Source of the DNA: Defluviitaleaceae bacterium
Lineage (GTDB): Bacteria > Bacillota > Clostridia > Lachnospirales > UBA5962
Direction of reading: 5' to 3'
Assembly: GCA_009778165.1 (NCBI GenBank)
Contig: WRKF01000179.1
Location: forward strand, 1-37,453
Length of the DNA stretch: 37,453 bases
Part shown: piece by piece, positions 8,211-17,543 of the stretch
How positions within the stretch are numbered: the first letter of the stretch is position 1
Layout: the number at the start of each line of letters is the position of its first letter
The notes under the pieces: model-generated
The model's input: the letters and a program-made list of their open reading frames with translations, nothing else
Told to the model about the DNA's origin: nothing
Databases searched by the model: none
Translations under genes and position numbers: made by a program

Positions 8211-8332
8211 TATAGCAATTCCGATTTTAAATTGTCCAAAGGTCGGCGGTTTTTTGACTTGAAAACACAAGCCAAACCGGAAGCACTATACTTTATAGCG
8301 TTTTTCATTTAAGAAAAAGTTAAGTTGCTATA
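8211..8332. repeat. Possible third, divergent MITE-like element before the MetE-like gene
   Basis: Starts TATAGCAATTCCG, matching the ends of the 112-bp repeat at 12 of 13 positions, and ends TTGCTATA, the exact inverse of its first eight bases. Length 122 bases. The interior differs from the other copies. The right end abuts TATACT, a possible -10 box 30 bases from the next start codon. Confidence 0.4.
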
Positions 8333-8360
8333 CTAATTTTTTTTAAGGAGGGTTTCACAA

Positions 8361-9527
8361 ATGAGCCAAAAATTCCAACTTGTAGGTAGCTTGTTGCGTC
8401 CCACAAACCTGCTAAACTACAAAAGACAAATTGAACATAATGACACTATTACCTACCCTTTTTACAACGATTTGGAAGGATATGAAAACTGCGAAGTTGA
8501 AGCAACAAAAGACATAATACGTAAGCAACTGGAACACGGCATCGACATAATTAGCGACGGAGAATTTTCAAAATCTATATGGCACTTAGATTTTGTTTGG
8601 GGCTTCAAGGGTGTTGGTCGCAAAATTGCAAAACAAGGTTACTTTTTTAGGGACAAAAACGAAACCACGAAATATGACTACGAAACCCGAAAAGACATTG
8701 CATTGGTTTTTACCGAAAAATTTGGCGGGAAAGATCACCACTTTATCAAAATTTTTAAAAGGATTTTATCCTTTGCTGACGGTGTACAGACAAAACTTTG
8801 TATACCTTCGCCTTCTCACATGTTTGGAGAGTTTTCTTGGTCCAAAAATATTCAAGGCAAAGATGAAGTTTATTCTTCTTCCGATGATATGAAAAGTGCC
8901 TTATTAAAAGCATACAAGGATTTCACACAAGAGTATGCCGATGCAGGCGGTAAAATATTGCAGCTTGACGACTGCCTATGGCAAATTTTTGCAGACGACA
9001 ACCCCAACTCCCCCTTCACCGGTCAAAATGTCGATATGGGTGCAGTAAACGCCTTAGCAGACGAGTTTGTGGAACTAAACAACTCCCTTATCGATTTCGG
9101 TCATAACCTTGGGCTAAAAATGTGGACGCACAACTGCCGCGGCAACTACGAATCCAGACACATGGGCGGCGGTACTTACAGCAAAATATCCGATCTGTTC
9201 CTAAAACAACAAAAATACGATCGGTTCTTTTTGGAATGGGACGACGAAAGAGCCGGGGGGTTAGACGCTCTGGAAGCCTTTAAAGACAAGCCGGAAGCAG
9301 AAGTTGTGTTGGGTCTAATGTCAAGCAAAACTAACACATTAGACGACGAGGATAGGATCGTAAAATTGCTAAACGAGGCTTCTAAAATAATCGACAAAAA
9401 CCGCCTTTTCCTTTCTCATCAATGTGGCTTCGCTTCTTGTGATGGTGGTAACGAGCTAACAGAAGAAGAGCAGTGGGCTAAAATAAAACAAGGACAAAAA
9501 ATCGCTTTGCAATATTGGGGTATTTAA
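8361..9527 (+). CDS. MetE C-terminal-domain-like methyltransferase (YxjG/YxjH type)
   Basis: 388 residues, related to the catalytic C-terminal half of cobalamin-independent methionine synthase. The zinc-ligand pattern is visible: His-x-Cys in THNCRGN, a Glu in FFLEWDD, and the final Cys in SHQCGFAS. It lacks the N-terminal MetE half, as do the Bacillus YxjG/YxjH proteins, so the methyl donor is uncertain. SD AAGGAGGG precedes ATG 8361. No T-box or S-box leader was recognised upstream. The next genes are a copper pump and chaperone, with a hairpin between, so it is probably a single-gene unit. Confidence 0.88.
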   Translation: MSQKFQLVGSLLRPTNLLNYKRQIEHNDTITYPFYNDLEGYENCEVEATKDIIRKQLEHGIDIISDGEFSKSIWHLDFVWGFKGVGRKIAKQGYFFRDKNETTKYDYETRKDIALVFTEKFGGKDHHFIKIFKRILSFADGVQTKLCIPSPSHMFGEFSWSKNIQGKDEVYSSSDDMKSALLKAYKDFTQEYADAGGKILQLDDCLWQIFADDNPNSPFTGQNVDMGAVNALADEFVELNNSLIDFGHNLGLKMWTHNCRGNYESRHMGGGTYSKISDLFLKQQKYDRFFLEWDDERAGGLDALEAFKDKPEAEVVLGLMSSKTNTLDDEDRIVKLLNEASKIIDKNRLFLSHQCGFASCDGGNELTEEEQWAKIKQGQKIALQYWGI

Positions 9528-9533
9528 GACAAG

Positions 9534-9574
9534 AGGCTTCCTCGGTATAATCAGTATAATTTCCGAGGAAGCCT
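9534..9574. other. Strong inverted repeat between the MetE-like gene and copA
   Basis: AGGCTTCCTCGG and CCGAGGAAGCCT form a 12-pair stem around a loop that contains TATAAT twice. On the plus strand it is followed by A's, not T's, so it is not a standard rho-independent terminator in either direction. It could end the upstream transcript weakly or act as a DNA operator for the copper genes. Confidence 0.5.
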
Positions 9575-9620
9575 AAAAAAAGCATCTCATCTATAGAAAA
9601 AAAGGAAAAAAGGAGCATTT

Positions 9621-11909
9621 ATGAAAAGTATGACATTAGCCATTAGCGGTATGACTTGTGCCGCCTGCGCCAAAAATATTGAACGTACCGTAAAAAAACA
9701 AGATGGGGTTCTGTCCGGTCAAGTCAATTATGGTACCGAAAAGCTCAATATAGAGTTTGACACAAACCTAACTGATTTCGACAAAATATCAGCGGCGGTC
9801 AAACGAGCAGGTTACACATTGCATTTACCGGAAAAAGATGAAGCTGCCGCAACTGCCGGTCGAAAAGCAGACGAAATGCAAAAATTATGGCAAACTTTTA
9901 AGTGGTCTTTAATTATTACTGTTCCGCTGTTCCTTTTTTCTATGGTGCCTATGGTTTTTTATACGTGGTGGCCCGGGGTAATCCCCCACAACCTGGATCC
10001 CATGAACTTTCCTCATTATAATGGGCTAGTGCAACTTATCGCCACAATCCCCGTAATGTGGCTTCACAGAGACTTGTTTCGCAGGGGGTTTGCCGCATTT
10101 TTTACGGGAGCCGCCAACATGGATTCCTTAATAGCAAAAGGCACAATGGTGGCTTTTTTGTTCAGTCTATACATGACTGTGGAAAGTTTTTTCCTGTTTG
10201 GCACATCGCTATTTATTGAAATGGAGCAAATGGTATTTATGGAACGCAACCAATTTTATTTTGAAACGGTTGCGGTTATTTTAACACTGATTGTTTTAGG
10301 CAAATATTTAGAAGCAAAAACAAAAGGCGGCACATCTGAAGCCATAAAAAAGCTGATGGGGCTTGCACCAAAAACAGCCCATATCGTTCGTGGCGGCACC
10401 GAAATAGAAATTCCCATTGAAGATGTTGTTGTTGGCGATGTTATTGTGGTACGCCCTGGCGAAAGAATGCCGGTAGACGGTATTGTTATACACGGGAAAA
10501 CGGCAGTTGACGAATCTATGCTGACGGGTGAGAGTATACCCGTAAGTAAAAAAGAAGGAGACGACATTATTGGTGCAAGCATTAACAAAAACGGCTCAAT
10601 AAAATATAAAGCCACAAAAGTTGGTAAGGATACAGTTCTTGCACAAATCGTTAAACTGGTAGAAGATGCCCAAAACTCCAAAGCTCCAATCGCACGAATC
10701 GCTGACACCATATCGGGCTATTTTGCCTATGCTGTGCTTGTTATAGCCGTTGTGGCAGGGATAGCTTGGGTTATGGCAGGTTACGACTTTGCCTTTGCTA
10801 TGGTAATAGTAGTTTCTATTTTGGTCATTGCTTGCCCTTGTGCCCTTGGGCTAGCTACCCCCACAGCAATAATGGTAGGTACTGGCAAAGGTGCAGAAAA
10901 CGGTATTTTAATCAAAGGCGGGGAATCCCTTGAAATGGCACACAAAATAAAAACTGTTGCTCTGGACAAAACCGGAACAGTAACAGAGGGTAAACCCAAC
11001 GTTACGGATATTGTAACGAAAGGCATTTACACCAACGAAGATATTTTGCGTTTTGCCGCAAGTGCAGAAAAACAATCTGAGCACCCTTTGGGATCGGCGA
11101 TTGTTAATTATGGTATGGAAAAGTTTGGTGAGCTAATAGAGCCAAAAACATTTAACTCTATTACAGGGCAAGGTATTGAAGCAAATATTGAAAACAAAGA
11201 TATATTGATTGGCAATAAGAGGCTGATGGAAAACCGCAAAATAGATACGGCAAACTATGAACAAGATAGCGACCGTTTGGCCAACGAAGGCAAAACCCCA
11301 ATGTATGTGGCTATTAACGGCGAGTTGGAGGGGCTAGTAGCTGTGGCAGATATAATTAAGCCTACCAGCAAAATGGCTGTTTCAAAGCTGCAAAACATGG
11401 GGATTGAAGTAACGATGATAACCGGCGACAACAGGCGTACCGCAGAAGCTGTTGCGAAAGAAGCCGGTATAAAAACCGTGCTTGCAGAGGTTTTGCCCAA
11501 GGATAAAGCTGAAAATGTTAAACGCCTGCAAGAAAATGGCAACAAAGTAGCCATGGTTGGAGATGGTATAAACGATGCTCCCGCCCTTGTACAGGCAGAC
11601 ATAGGCATTGCCATCGGTGGCGGTACAGACGTTGCAATAGAATCCGCCGAGATAGTGCTTATGCGAGATGATTTGGTGGGAGTTGCAAACGCAATAGAGT
11701 TAAGCAGGATAACTATGCGTAATATTAGACAAAACCTATTTTGGGCTTTTTCTTACAATGTTGCCGGTATACCTATTGCCGCCGGGCTTTTGTTTATATT
11801 TGGCGGTCCGCTAATGAATCCCATGCTTGCCGCTGTTGCCATGACATTCAGCTCCATCTCGGTACTGCTTAACGTACTGCGTATAAAGAAAATGGAGTTT
11901 AGGGGATAG
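9621..11909 (+). CDS. copA: Copper-translocating P1B-type ATPase
   Basis: Exports Cu(I) across the membrane using ATP. 762 residues: one N-terminal heavy-metal-associated domain with GMTCAACAK (residues 10-18), membrane helices, actuator motif TGES near 300, the CPC metal-site helix ([12 protein letters not shown], near 402), phosphorylation motif DKTGT near 448, SEHPLG near 486 and [10 protein letters not shown] near 647. All catalytic motifs are intact. SD GGAG precedes ATG 9621. copZ follows after 51 bases, the usual pair. No CsoR or CopY regulator is in the window. Confidence 0.97.
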   Translation: MKSMTLAISGMTCAACAKNIERTVKKQDGVLSGQVNYGTEKLNIEFDTNLTDFDKISAAVKRAGYTLHLPEKDEAAATAGRKADEMQKLWQTFKWSLIITVPLFLFSMVPMVFYTWWPGVIPHNLDPMNFPHYNGLVQLIATIPVMWLHRDLFRRGFAAFFTGAANMDSLIAKGTMVAFLFSLYMTVESFFLFGTSLFIEMEQMVFMERNQFYFETVAVILTLIVLGKYLEAKTKGGTSEAIKKLMGLAPKTAHIVRGGTEIEIPIEDVVVGDVIVVRPGERMPVDGIVIHGKTAVDESMLTGESIPVSKKEGDDIIGASINKNGSIKYKATKVGKDTVLAQIVKLVEDAQNSKAPIARIADTISGYFAYAVLVIAVVAGIAWVMAGYDFAFAMVIVVSILVIACPCALGLATPTAIMVGTGKGAENGILIKGGESLEMAHKIKTVALDKTGTVTEGKPNVTDIVTKGIYTNEDILRFAASAEKQSEHPLGSAIVNYGMEKFGELIEPKTFNSITGQGIEANIENKDILIGNKRLMENRKIDTANYEQDSDRLANEGKTPMYVAINGELEGLVAVADIIKPTSKMAVSKLQNMGIEVTMITGDNRRTAEAVAKEAGIKTVLAEVLPKDKAENVKRLQENGNKVAMVGDGINDAPALVQADIGIAIGGGTDVAIESAEIVLMRDDLVGVANAIELSRITMRNIRQNLFWAFSYNVAGIPIAAGLLFIFGGPLMNPMLAAVAMTFSSISVLLNVLRIKKMEFRG

Positions 11910-11960
11910 AGTAAGGTCCCCGTATTAAAAAAGGCAAAAAGTTCAAGAAAGGAGCAATTA

Positions 11961-12164
11961 ATGAAAAAGATTAGTTTAACCGTAGAGGGAATGTCCTGTT
12001 CTCATTGTGAGAAGGCAGTCATAAACGCTTTAGAAGACTTAGGTGTATCTTCTGTTAAAGCCAGTGCACAAAACTCCCTTGTGGATATAGAGTTTGACGA
12101 AAGCAAACTTTCTCTCGAAACCATAAAAAAAGAAATCGTTGAAACAGGATACATGGTCGCTTAA
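11961..12164 (+). CDS. copZ: Copper chaperone, HMA domain
   Basis: 67 residues, a single heavy-metal-associated domain with GMSCSHCEKAV (CxxC Cu(I) site) and the usual beta-alpha-beta-beta-alpha-beta length. It delivers Cu(I) to CopA. SD AAGGAGC precedes ATG 11961. It lies just behind copA on the same strand; the next gene converges from the other strand 18 bases later. Confidence 0.95.
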   Translation: MKKISLTVEGMSCSHCEKAVINALEDLGVSSVKASAQNSLVDIEFDESKLSLETIKKEIVETGYMVA

Positions 12165-12182
12165 CCTACAACTATAGCACAC

Positions 12183-13187
12183 TCACACAGGCAGAGTTAT
12201 TGTAAAAACCACACCAACCTTATCGGAATTTTTTGCAAAAACTTTGCCTTTGTGTTGCTCTACAGCGGATTTAACAATAGATAGACCAATCCCATTGTTG
12301 CCGTCTTTCCCTTTGTAGAAGCGTTTAAAAATGTGAGGCATATCTTCCGTATCCACCGGTAGACCATCGTTTGCGACAGTAATTTCTATTTGTTTGGCAT
12401 TTTTGGTACAAGACAAAACAATCTCCGATTTTGCGTATCTTATTGCATTGGATATAAGGTTATCGATTGCCCGTAAAATTAGCTCCTTTGCACATTCATA
12501 ATAAATGGGTTCTTTATCTGCTTTAAAAGAAAGTTTTAGCCCCTTTTTGTTTGCGAAAACCAAATGGCGTTCCATACAATTTTTAACTATCTCCAACAAA
12601 TCTACCTTTTCTTTTTTGTATGCAGTGGCTATGTTATCCATTTTAGCTATATAAAGCAAATCGGTAACTAAATCTGATAGCCTATCTGTTTCTTGTAAAA
12701 TAGTTTCGCTCGCATGTTTTGGATCCATAACGTCAAAGGATATACCCTCTGCATAACATTTTATAGACATGAGGGGAGTGCGTAACTCATGTGATACATT
12801 TTGAAAAAACGCTTTTTGCTCTCTATCGTATATTCCTAATTGCACAACAGACTTGTTAAGAGCGGCACTCAATTCTTCCAGTTCCTCATCGTTAAATTCA
12901 AAATTATTAGGCTCAAAGTTGCCACCACCGATGCCCAACGCAAATTTGCTTAGTTTTTCTATCGGTTTGGTAATAGAATTTGCAAGAAAAAAGCTGGCAA
13001 TAACAGACACAAAAAACATGGTGCCTATCAAAATAATAGACATAAAGTTTATTCCTTGAGCCATCTCCATTGCATAAAGGTTTATTGCAACATTAATAAT
13101 TATCCCCGTAAGAAAAAACGAAACAAACAAAACGGTAGAAAAAGCTATAAATATTCGTTTTCGTAATTTAATCTTCTTTGGTTTCAT
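12183..13187 (-). CDS. Sensor histidine kinase with minimal extracytoplasmic loop
   Basis: 334 residues. Two membrane helices (about 12-38 and 48-69) are joined by only ten or so residues, so there is no external sensor domain. A HAMP-like segment follows (SITKPIEKL), then the dimerisation/phosphoacceptor motif FQNVSHELRTPL with His133, N box NLISNAIRYA, HIFKRFYKG and GIGLSIVK. All kinase boxes look intact. The start overlaps the end of the response regulator gene by 20 bases, indicating coupling. Stimulus is unknown; with so short a loop it may sense a membrane or a partner-protein signal. Confidence 0.92.
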   Translation of the reverse strand: MKPKKIKLRKRIFIAFSTVLFVSFFLTGIIINVAINLYAMEMAQGINFMSIILIGTMFFVSVIASFFLANSITKPIEKLSKFALGIGGGNFEPNNFEFNDEELEELSAALNKSVVQLGIYDREQKAFFQNVSHELRTPLMSIKCYAEGISFDVMDPKHASETILQETDRLSDLVTDLLYIAKMDNIATAYKKEKVDLLEIVKNCMERHLVFANKKGLKLSFKADKEPIYYECAKELILRAIDNLISNAIRYAKSEIVLSCTKNAKQIEITVANDGLPVDTEDMPHIFKRFYKGKDGNNGIGLSIVKSAVEQHKGKVFAKNSDKVGVVFTITLPV

Positions 13188-13596
13188 TTAGGTTATCACT
13201 TTCTTCCACAAAATTTTGGTGTTCAAAATCTATGCGTCTAAATATGGCATTTACTCTCATTGTAAGAGCCATAGGGCTAAATGGCTTGTTCAGATAGTCG
13301 TCGCTTCCCAAATAAAGGGCGGTGGCATAGTCTAAATCACTATCGCGGGCTGTTAGTATTATTATTGGAACACGGCTTATTTTGCGTAGTTCTGTGCATA
13401 TAACAAAACCACTTGAACCCGGCATCATAACATCTAAAATAACTAAATCTGCAGGGTCTGCAAGAAACGCTTTCAGCAATAAATCACCATTTTCAAAATC
13501 CGTTACTTCATAGCCGGACTTCTCCAAAAAAGCCTTTATAGCTAGCCTAATATTATTTTCATCATCTGCAATATATATCTTTTTTCCTTTTTCCAT
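13168..13596 (-). CDS. OmpR-type response regulator lacking its DNA-binding domain
   Basis: 142 residues. The receiver is complete: IADDEN (D11/D12), phosphoacceptor D55 in VILDVMMP, T82 in LTARD and K104 in LNKPF, followed by an OmpR-style alpha5 (MALTMRVNAIFRR). The frame then ends after about 25 acidic residues where a winged-helix effector of about 95 residues would be expected, and the kinase gene already overlaps the end, leaving no space for one. It may signal by protein contact or be a deletion product. ATG 13596 has AAGGGGA upstream. The gene follows metA by 52 bases. Confidence 0.88.
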   Translation of the reverse strand: MEKGKKIYIADDENNIRLAIKAFLEKSGYEVTDFENGDLLLKAFLADPADLVILDVMMPGSSGFVICTELRKISRVPIIILTARDSDLDYATALYLGSDDYLNKPFSPMALTMRVNAIFRRIDFEHQNFVEESDNLNETKED

Positions 13597-13648
13597 ACAT
13601 TTCCCCTTGCTTTGTCCATGCCATCTGTTGTATTCTGACCTTCATCCT

Positions 13649-14560
13649 TTATAATTTTTTCAAATCGTATGGTGTGTCCTGATAAACATAATAGTTTAAC
13701 CAATTGGCGAAAAGTAGATAGGCGTGAGAACGCCATGTCATTATTGGTTCTTGTTTTGGATCGTTATTTTTGTAGTAGTTTGCCGGAGGGGCGGGGTTTA
13801 GCCCTTGGGCTTTATCTCGCATGTATTCTTTGTTTAGGGTGGTACGGTCATATTCGCTGTGTCCAGTTACAAAAAATTGGCGGCGGTTTTTGCTTGCGGC
13901 AATATAAACACCGGCATCGGGACTATCAGACATTATTGTTAAGCCGGCCACTAGCAAATCTTTTTCTAGAACCTCTGTATTACGGGAATGTGGTGCGTAA
14001 AAAACATCGTCAAACCCTCTCATTAGGCGGCTAAGGGGGGTCAATACCCTGTGGGGATAAACTCCACTCAGTTTGTGGGGCAAAATATGCTTGTTGATTC
14101 CATAATGATAGTACAAACCCGCCATTGCCCCCCAACAAATATAAAGCGTGCTAAATACATAAGTTTTTGCCCATTCCATAACTTCACACAACTCTTTCCA
14201 ATAGGTAACATTGTCAAATGGCAGATTTTCTATTGGTGCACCGGTTATTATTAGACCATCCAAAGGAGTGTTTTTTATCTGTTCAAAAGTACAGTAAAAT
14301 TCGTCTAAATGAGCTTTTGGGGTGTTTTTATGCGGATGGCTTTTCATTTGCAAAAGGGTAATATGCAACTGTAGGGGTGTATTGGAAAGCAAACGCAAAA
14401 GCTGGGTTTCTGTTTCGATTTTTGTTGGCATAAGGTTCAATATCCCGATTTCCAGGGGGCGTATGTCTTGGGTTATGGCTCTTTGGGTCGTCATCACAAA
14501 AACTTTTTCTTTTTGCAATGATTCTACAGCGGGTAAATTTGCAGGCAAAGTTATGGGCAT
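13649..14560 (-). CDS. metA: Homoserine O-acetyltransferase (MetA family)
   Basis: Activates homoserine for methionine synthesis by acylating its hydroxyl. From ATG 14560 the protein has 304 residues; the nucleophile is C142 (ICWGAMAG), with H234 and E236 in GHSEYD. Residue 111 is Glu (GAPIENLPF), the position that in MetA proteins separates acetyl-CoA users (Glu) from succinyl-CoA users (Gly), so I call acetyltransferase. The longer frame starts with TTG at 14590 inside tatD, whereas GGAGG lies ten bases before ATG 14560. Encoded 19 bases after tatD in a metG-tatD-metA row. Confidence 0.93.
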   Translation of the reverse strand: MPITLPANLPAVESLQKEKVFVMTTQRAITQDIRPLEIGILNLMPTKIETETQLLRLLSNTPLQLHITLLQMKSHPHKNTPKAHLDEFYCTFEQIKNTPLDGLIITGAPIENLPFDNVTYWKELCEVMEWAKTYVFSTLYICWGAMAGLYYHYGINKHILPHKLSGVYPHRVLTPLSRLMRGFDDVFYAPHSRNTEVLEKDLLVAGLTIMSDSPDAGVYIAASKNRRQFFVTGHSEYDRTTLNKEYMRDKAQGLNPAPPANYYKNNDPKQEPIMTWRSHAYLLFANWLNYYVYQDTPYDLKKL

Positions 14561-14579
14561 TGGGTATTTTCCTCCGAAT

Positions 14580-15353
14580 TTAAAGCTCAAAAAAGTTTAA
14601 TGCATTGGCGGTTGTTGCATCCGCCACATTTTCCGGGCTGCACCCCTTTATTTGTGCAATCCTCTCCACCACATATTTTAGATTGGTAGAGTCGTTTCGT
14701 TTCCCTCTGTTGGGTATTGGCGTAAGATATGGGGCATCTGTTTCTATCAAAATATGCTCCAAAGGAATTTTTGCCACAACATCTATCAGGTTCTTGGCGT
14801 TTTTGTACGTAACCACACCGCCAACCCCCAAATAATAGCCCATTTTCACATACTCCAAAGCAAGCTCCACACTGCCGCTATAGCAGTGCATCACTCCCGC
14901 TCCCCTGCCCTGCCTTGTGGGCATCTGAGCTTTTTTTAGTATGTCAAATGTTTGTCCGTGGGCTTCTCTACAGTGAATTATTATGGGCAAGTTCACCTCT
15001 TGAGCAATTTTCAACTGAGTTCTAAAAACCCTCTCTTGTATATCTCGCGGGGGTTCGCTATAATGATGATCCAAACCAATCTCCCCCACAGCCAACACCT
15101 TTTTGTCGTTACATAGCTCCATTAGGGTCGCTTCGTCGTTAGGTTTCATTTTTGCACTATCCCCCGGATGAAACCCTACTGTAGCATAGGCAAAAGAGTA
15201 CTGCTGTGCCATATCTATTGCTAACCGAGCAGAGGGAATGTCCCAAGCAATGTTTACAATGTGGCTGACAGTGTTGTGCATGCGGAGCATCAGCTCGTGC
15301 CGGTCTTGTTTAAACATATGATTGTTGTAATGCGCGTGGGTTTCAAAATACAT
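14580..15353 (-). CDS. tatD: TatD-family metal-dependent deoxyribonuclease
   Basis: 257 residues with metal-site motifs ETHAHYNN, GEIGLDHHY, IIHCREAH, MHCYSG and ETDAPYLTP, all expected in TatD/YabD enzymes. The Firmicutes gene is usually next to metG, as here. It starts three bases after the metG stop, with GAGGTGA inside the metG end as its ribosome-binding site. Despite the name it has no part in Tat export, and it lies far from the tat genes at 29-31 kb. Confidence 0.94.
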   Translation of the reverse strand: MYFETHAHYNNHMFKQDRHELMLRMHNTVSHIVNIAWDIPSARLAIDMAQQYSFAYATVGFHPGDSAKMKPNDEATLMELCNDKKVLAVGEIGLDHHYSEPPRDIQERVFRTQLKIAQEVNLPIIIHCREAHGQTFDILKKAQMPTRQGRGAGVMHCYSGSVELALEYVKMGYYLGVGGVVTYKNAKNLIDVVAKIPLEHILIETDAPYLTPIPNRGKRNDSTNLKYVVERIAQIKGCSPENVADATTANALNFFEL

Positions 15354-15356
15354 TTT

Positions 15357-17318
15357 TTATCTCACCTCTGCACCGTTCATCTCTTTGTCTACTGTAACTA
15401 TTCCAAGGTCGCTACCGTCATCTGCCGCCAATATCATCCCTTGGGAAATCTCCCCCCTTAGCTTAACGGGTTTCAAATTTGCTACAACTATAACTTGCCT
15501 ACCTACCATTTCCGAGGGTTCATAGTATTTTGCAATCCCCGACACTATCTGGCGAACCTCTTCCCCAATCTGCACTTGGCTTTTTAGCAACCTATCAGAT
15601 TTTTTTACAAGCTCACAAGCAATTATCTTGCCTACTTTTAGCTCTATTTTAGCAAAATCTTCTATTGTTATCTCCGGTTTTGTATCCTCAACCGTTTTTT
15701 GTGTCGTTGTCGGTTGTGTAGCAGACACTGTTTTGTGCAACAGTTCCTCTAGCTCCTTTAGCTCCTTTACTTTGTCTATTCGGGGAAAAATAACGGAACC
15801 CTTCGTAACCCTCACATCTTTCGGGAGCAAGCCAAATGCTTTGGCACTGTCCCAAGTTTGCAAAGCCGAATCTGTAATGTTTAGCTGCATAAAAATCTCC
15901 TTTGTTGTGTTTTGCATAATGGGAGTAATAAGCACCGCAATGATCCGCAGGCTCTCCGATAAGACATACATTACATTTGCAAGCTCATCCCTTTTATTTT
16001 CATCTTTGGCAAGCAACCACGGGGTTGTCTCATCAATATATTTGTTTGTACGCCGCACAAAAACCCACAGTGTGCTAAGGGCATCGCTAAACATGAGTTT
16101 ATCCATGTTTTCTTCAAAAATGGCAACGGTACTTGTTGCCAACTCCTTTATGGGTTCATCGTAGGCAGTTGGGCAATGCTCAACAGGTATGTGGCTGTCA
16201 AAATATTTTTCTATCATTGCCACGGTACGCGAAAGCAAATTGCCGAGATCGTTTGCCAAATCAAAATTTATGCGGCTGATAAGAGCCTCGTTTGTGAAGT
16301 TGCCATCGCTTCCAAAAGCTACTTCTCTCATTAAGAAGTAACGAATCGCATCTACACCGTACCGTTCCACAAGCACTATAGGGTCTACAACATTCCCCTT
16401 AGACTTTGACATTTTTTCGCTCCCCATAAGAAGCCATCCATGCCCAAAAACCTGCTTGGGTAGCGGCTCGTTCAAAGCCATGAGGATTGCAGGCCAAATG
16501 ATTGTGTGAAAACGCATAATTTCTTTGCCCATAATTTGCAAATCGGCTGGCCAAAACTGTTTGTAAAGGTCGTTGTCTTGGCTAGTGTATCCTAGCAAGG
16601 TAATGTAATTTGTTAGGGCATCTACCCATACGTATACCACATGATCCGTATCAAAACTAACTGGCACCCCCCATTTGAAAGATGTACGAGAAACACACAA
16701 ATCTTCCAGCCCGGGTTTCAGGAAATTGTTAATCATTTCATTTTGTCTAGTTTTGGGCATAATAAAATCTGGGTTGTTTTCTATGTGTTCTATCAGCATG
16801 TTTGTATATTTAGAAAGACGAAAAAAATAAGCGTCCTCTTTAACTTTTTCTACCTCTCTGCCACAGTCGGGGCATTTGCTGTCCTTTGCTTGGAGCTCCG
16901 TAAAAAAGGTTTCGCAAGGAGTACAATAAAAATCCTCATACACCCCTTTGTAAATCTCCCCTTTTTTAAACAGTTCTTCAAATATTTTTTGTACCGCCTC
17001 AATATGCTTGGGATCGGTCGTACGCCAAAAATGGTCGTAATCTATATTTAAATGTTTCCACAGTTCTATAATACCATCCACAACGGTGTTTATATATTCT
17101 ATCGGAGGCTGTCCCGCATCTTTTGCACTTTTCTCTATTTTTTGGCCATGCTCATCTGTCCCCGTCATAAACTTAACATTGTAGCCCCGCATTTTTTTGT
17201 ACTTTGCTATTGTATCAGCAGCAACGGTGGTGTACGAGTGTCCAATATGTAAATTTGTATTTGGATAAAATATTGGTGTTGTAATATAGTAATTTTTTTG
17301 GTTTTTTAAGTTTTCCAT
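15357..17318 (-). CDS. metG: Methionyl-tRNA synthetase with C-terminal tRNA-binding domain
   Basis: Class I synthetase, 653 residues. HIGH box in NLHIGHSYTT (residues 24-27), zinc knuckle cysteines in CTPCETFF and CPDCGRE, KMSKS at about residue 302 (GSEKMSKSKGN), then the helical anticodon-binding domain and, from about 550, an EMAPII-like OB-fold tRNA-binding domain. This long form is standard in Firmicutes. A promoter with TAGACA and TATAAT, 17 bases apart, lies at 17358-17386. No T-box is recognised in the short leader. Confidence 0.97.
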   Translation of the reverse strand: MENLKNQKNYYITTPIFYPNTNLHIGHSYTTVAADTIAKYKKMRGYNVKFMTGTDEHGQKIEKSAKDAGQPPIEYINTVVDGIIELWKHLNIDYDHFWRTTDPKHIEAVQKIFEELFKKGEIYKGVYEDFYCTPCETFFTELQAKDSKCPDCGREVEKVKEDAYFFRLSKYTNMLIEHIENNPDFIMPKTRQNEMINNFLKPGLEDLCVSRTSFKWGVPVSFDTDHVVYVWVDALTNYITLLGYTSQDNDLYKQFWPADLQIMGKEIMRFHTIIWPAILMALNEPLPKQVFGHGWLLMGSEKMSKSKGNVVDPIVLVERYGVDAIRYFLMREVAFGSDGNFTNEALISRINFDLANDLGNLLSRTVAMIEKYFDSHIPVEHCPTAYDEPIKELATSTVAIFEENMDKLMFSDALSTLWVFVRRTNKYIDETTPWLLAKDENKRDELANVMYVLSESLRIIAVLITPIMQNTTKEIFMQLNITDSALQTWDSAKAFGLLPKDVRVTKGSVIFPRIDKVKELKELEELLHKTVSATQPTTTQKTVEDTKPEITIEDFAKIELKVGKIIACELVKKSDRLLKSQVQIGEEVRQIVSGIAKYYEPSEMVGRQVIVVANLKPVKLRGEISQGMILAADDGSDLGIVTVDKEMNGAEVR

Positions 17319-17357
17319 GAATTCTCCCTATGGCTATAATAAATCAATTAAATTGCC

Positions 17358-17386
17358 ATTATAGCACAAAAACTTTTTTTTGTCTA
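17358..17386 (-). promoter_or_regulatory. metG promoter
   Basis: Minus-strand TAGACA (17386-17381) and TATAAT (17363-17358), spacer 17 bases. It gives a leader of about 30 bases before the metG ATG, too short for a T-box. Confidence 0.6.
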
Positions 17387-17433
17387 TTTTGGATTTTTAT
17401 GAAAAATCTATTTTTCTACAAAATCTACTTTTA

Positions 17434-17462
17434 TTGACAATTTTCACAAAATAATTTACAAT
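17434..17462 (+). promoter_or_regulatory. Promoter of the PucR/CdaR-like regulator gene
   Basis: TTGACA (17434-17439) and TACAAT (17457-17462), spacer 17 bases. The predicted transcript has a leader of nearly 200 bases before ATG 17665, holding the folded element at 17544-17645. Confidence 0.7.
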
Positions 17463-17543
17463 TGTTGCGTAATGGTGTATAATTTTTTTATATAATTTTT
17501 TGTGAAATGCAAAAAACTGATATTACCGAGATTGTTATAGTAG

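Noticed and set aside
7910-8360. Possible methionine riboswitch in front of the MetE-like gene
   Set aside because: No S-box or T-box motif could be recognised; the structure present is accounted for by repeat elements.
17319-17357. Possible T-box in front of metG
   Set aside because: The predicted leader is only about 30 bases and no T-box core sequence is present.
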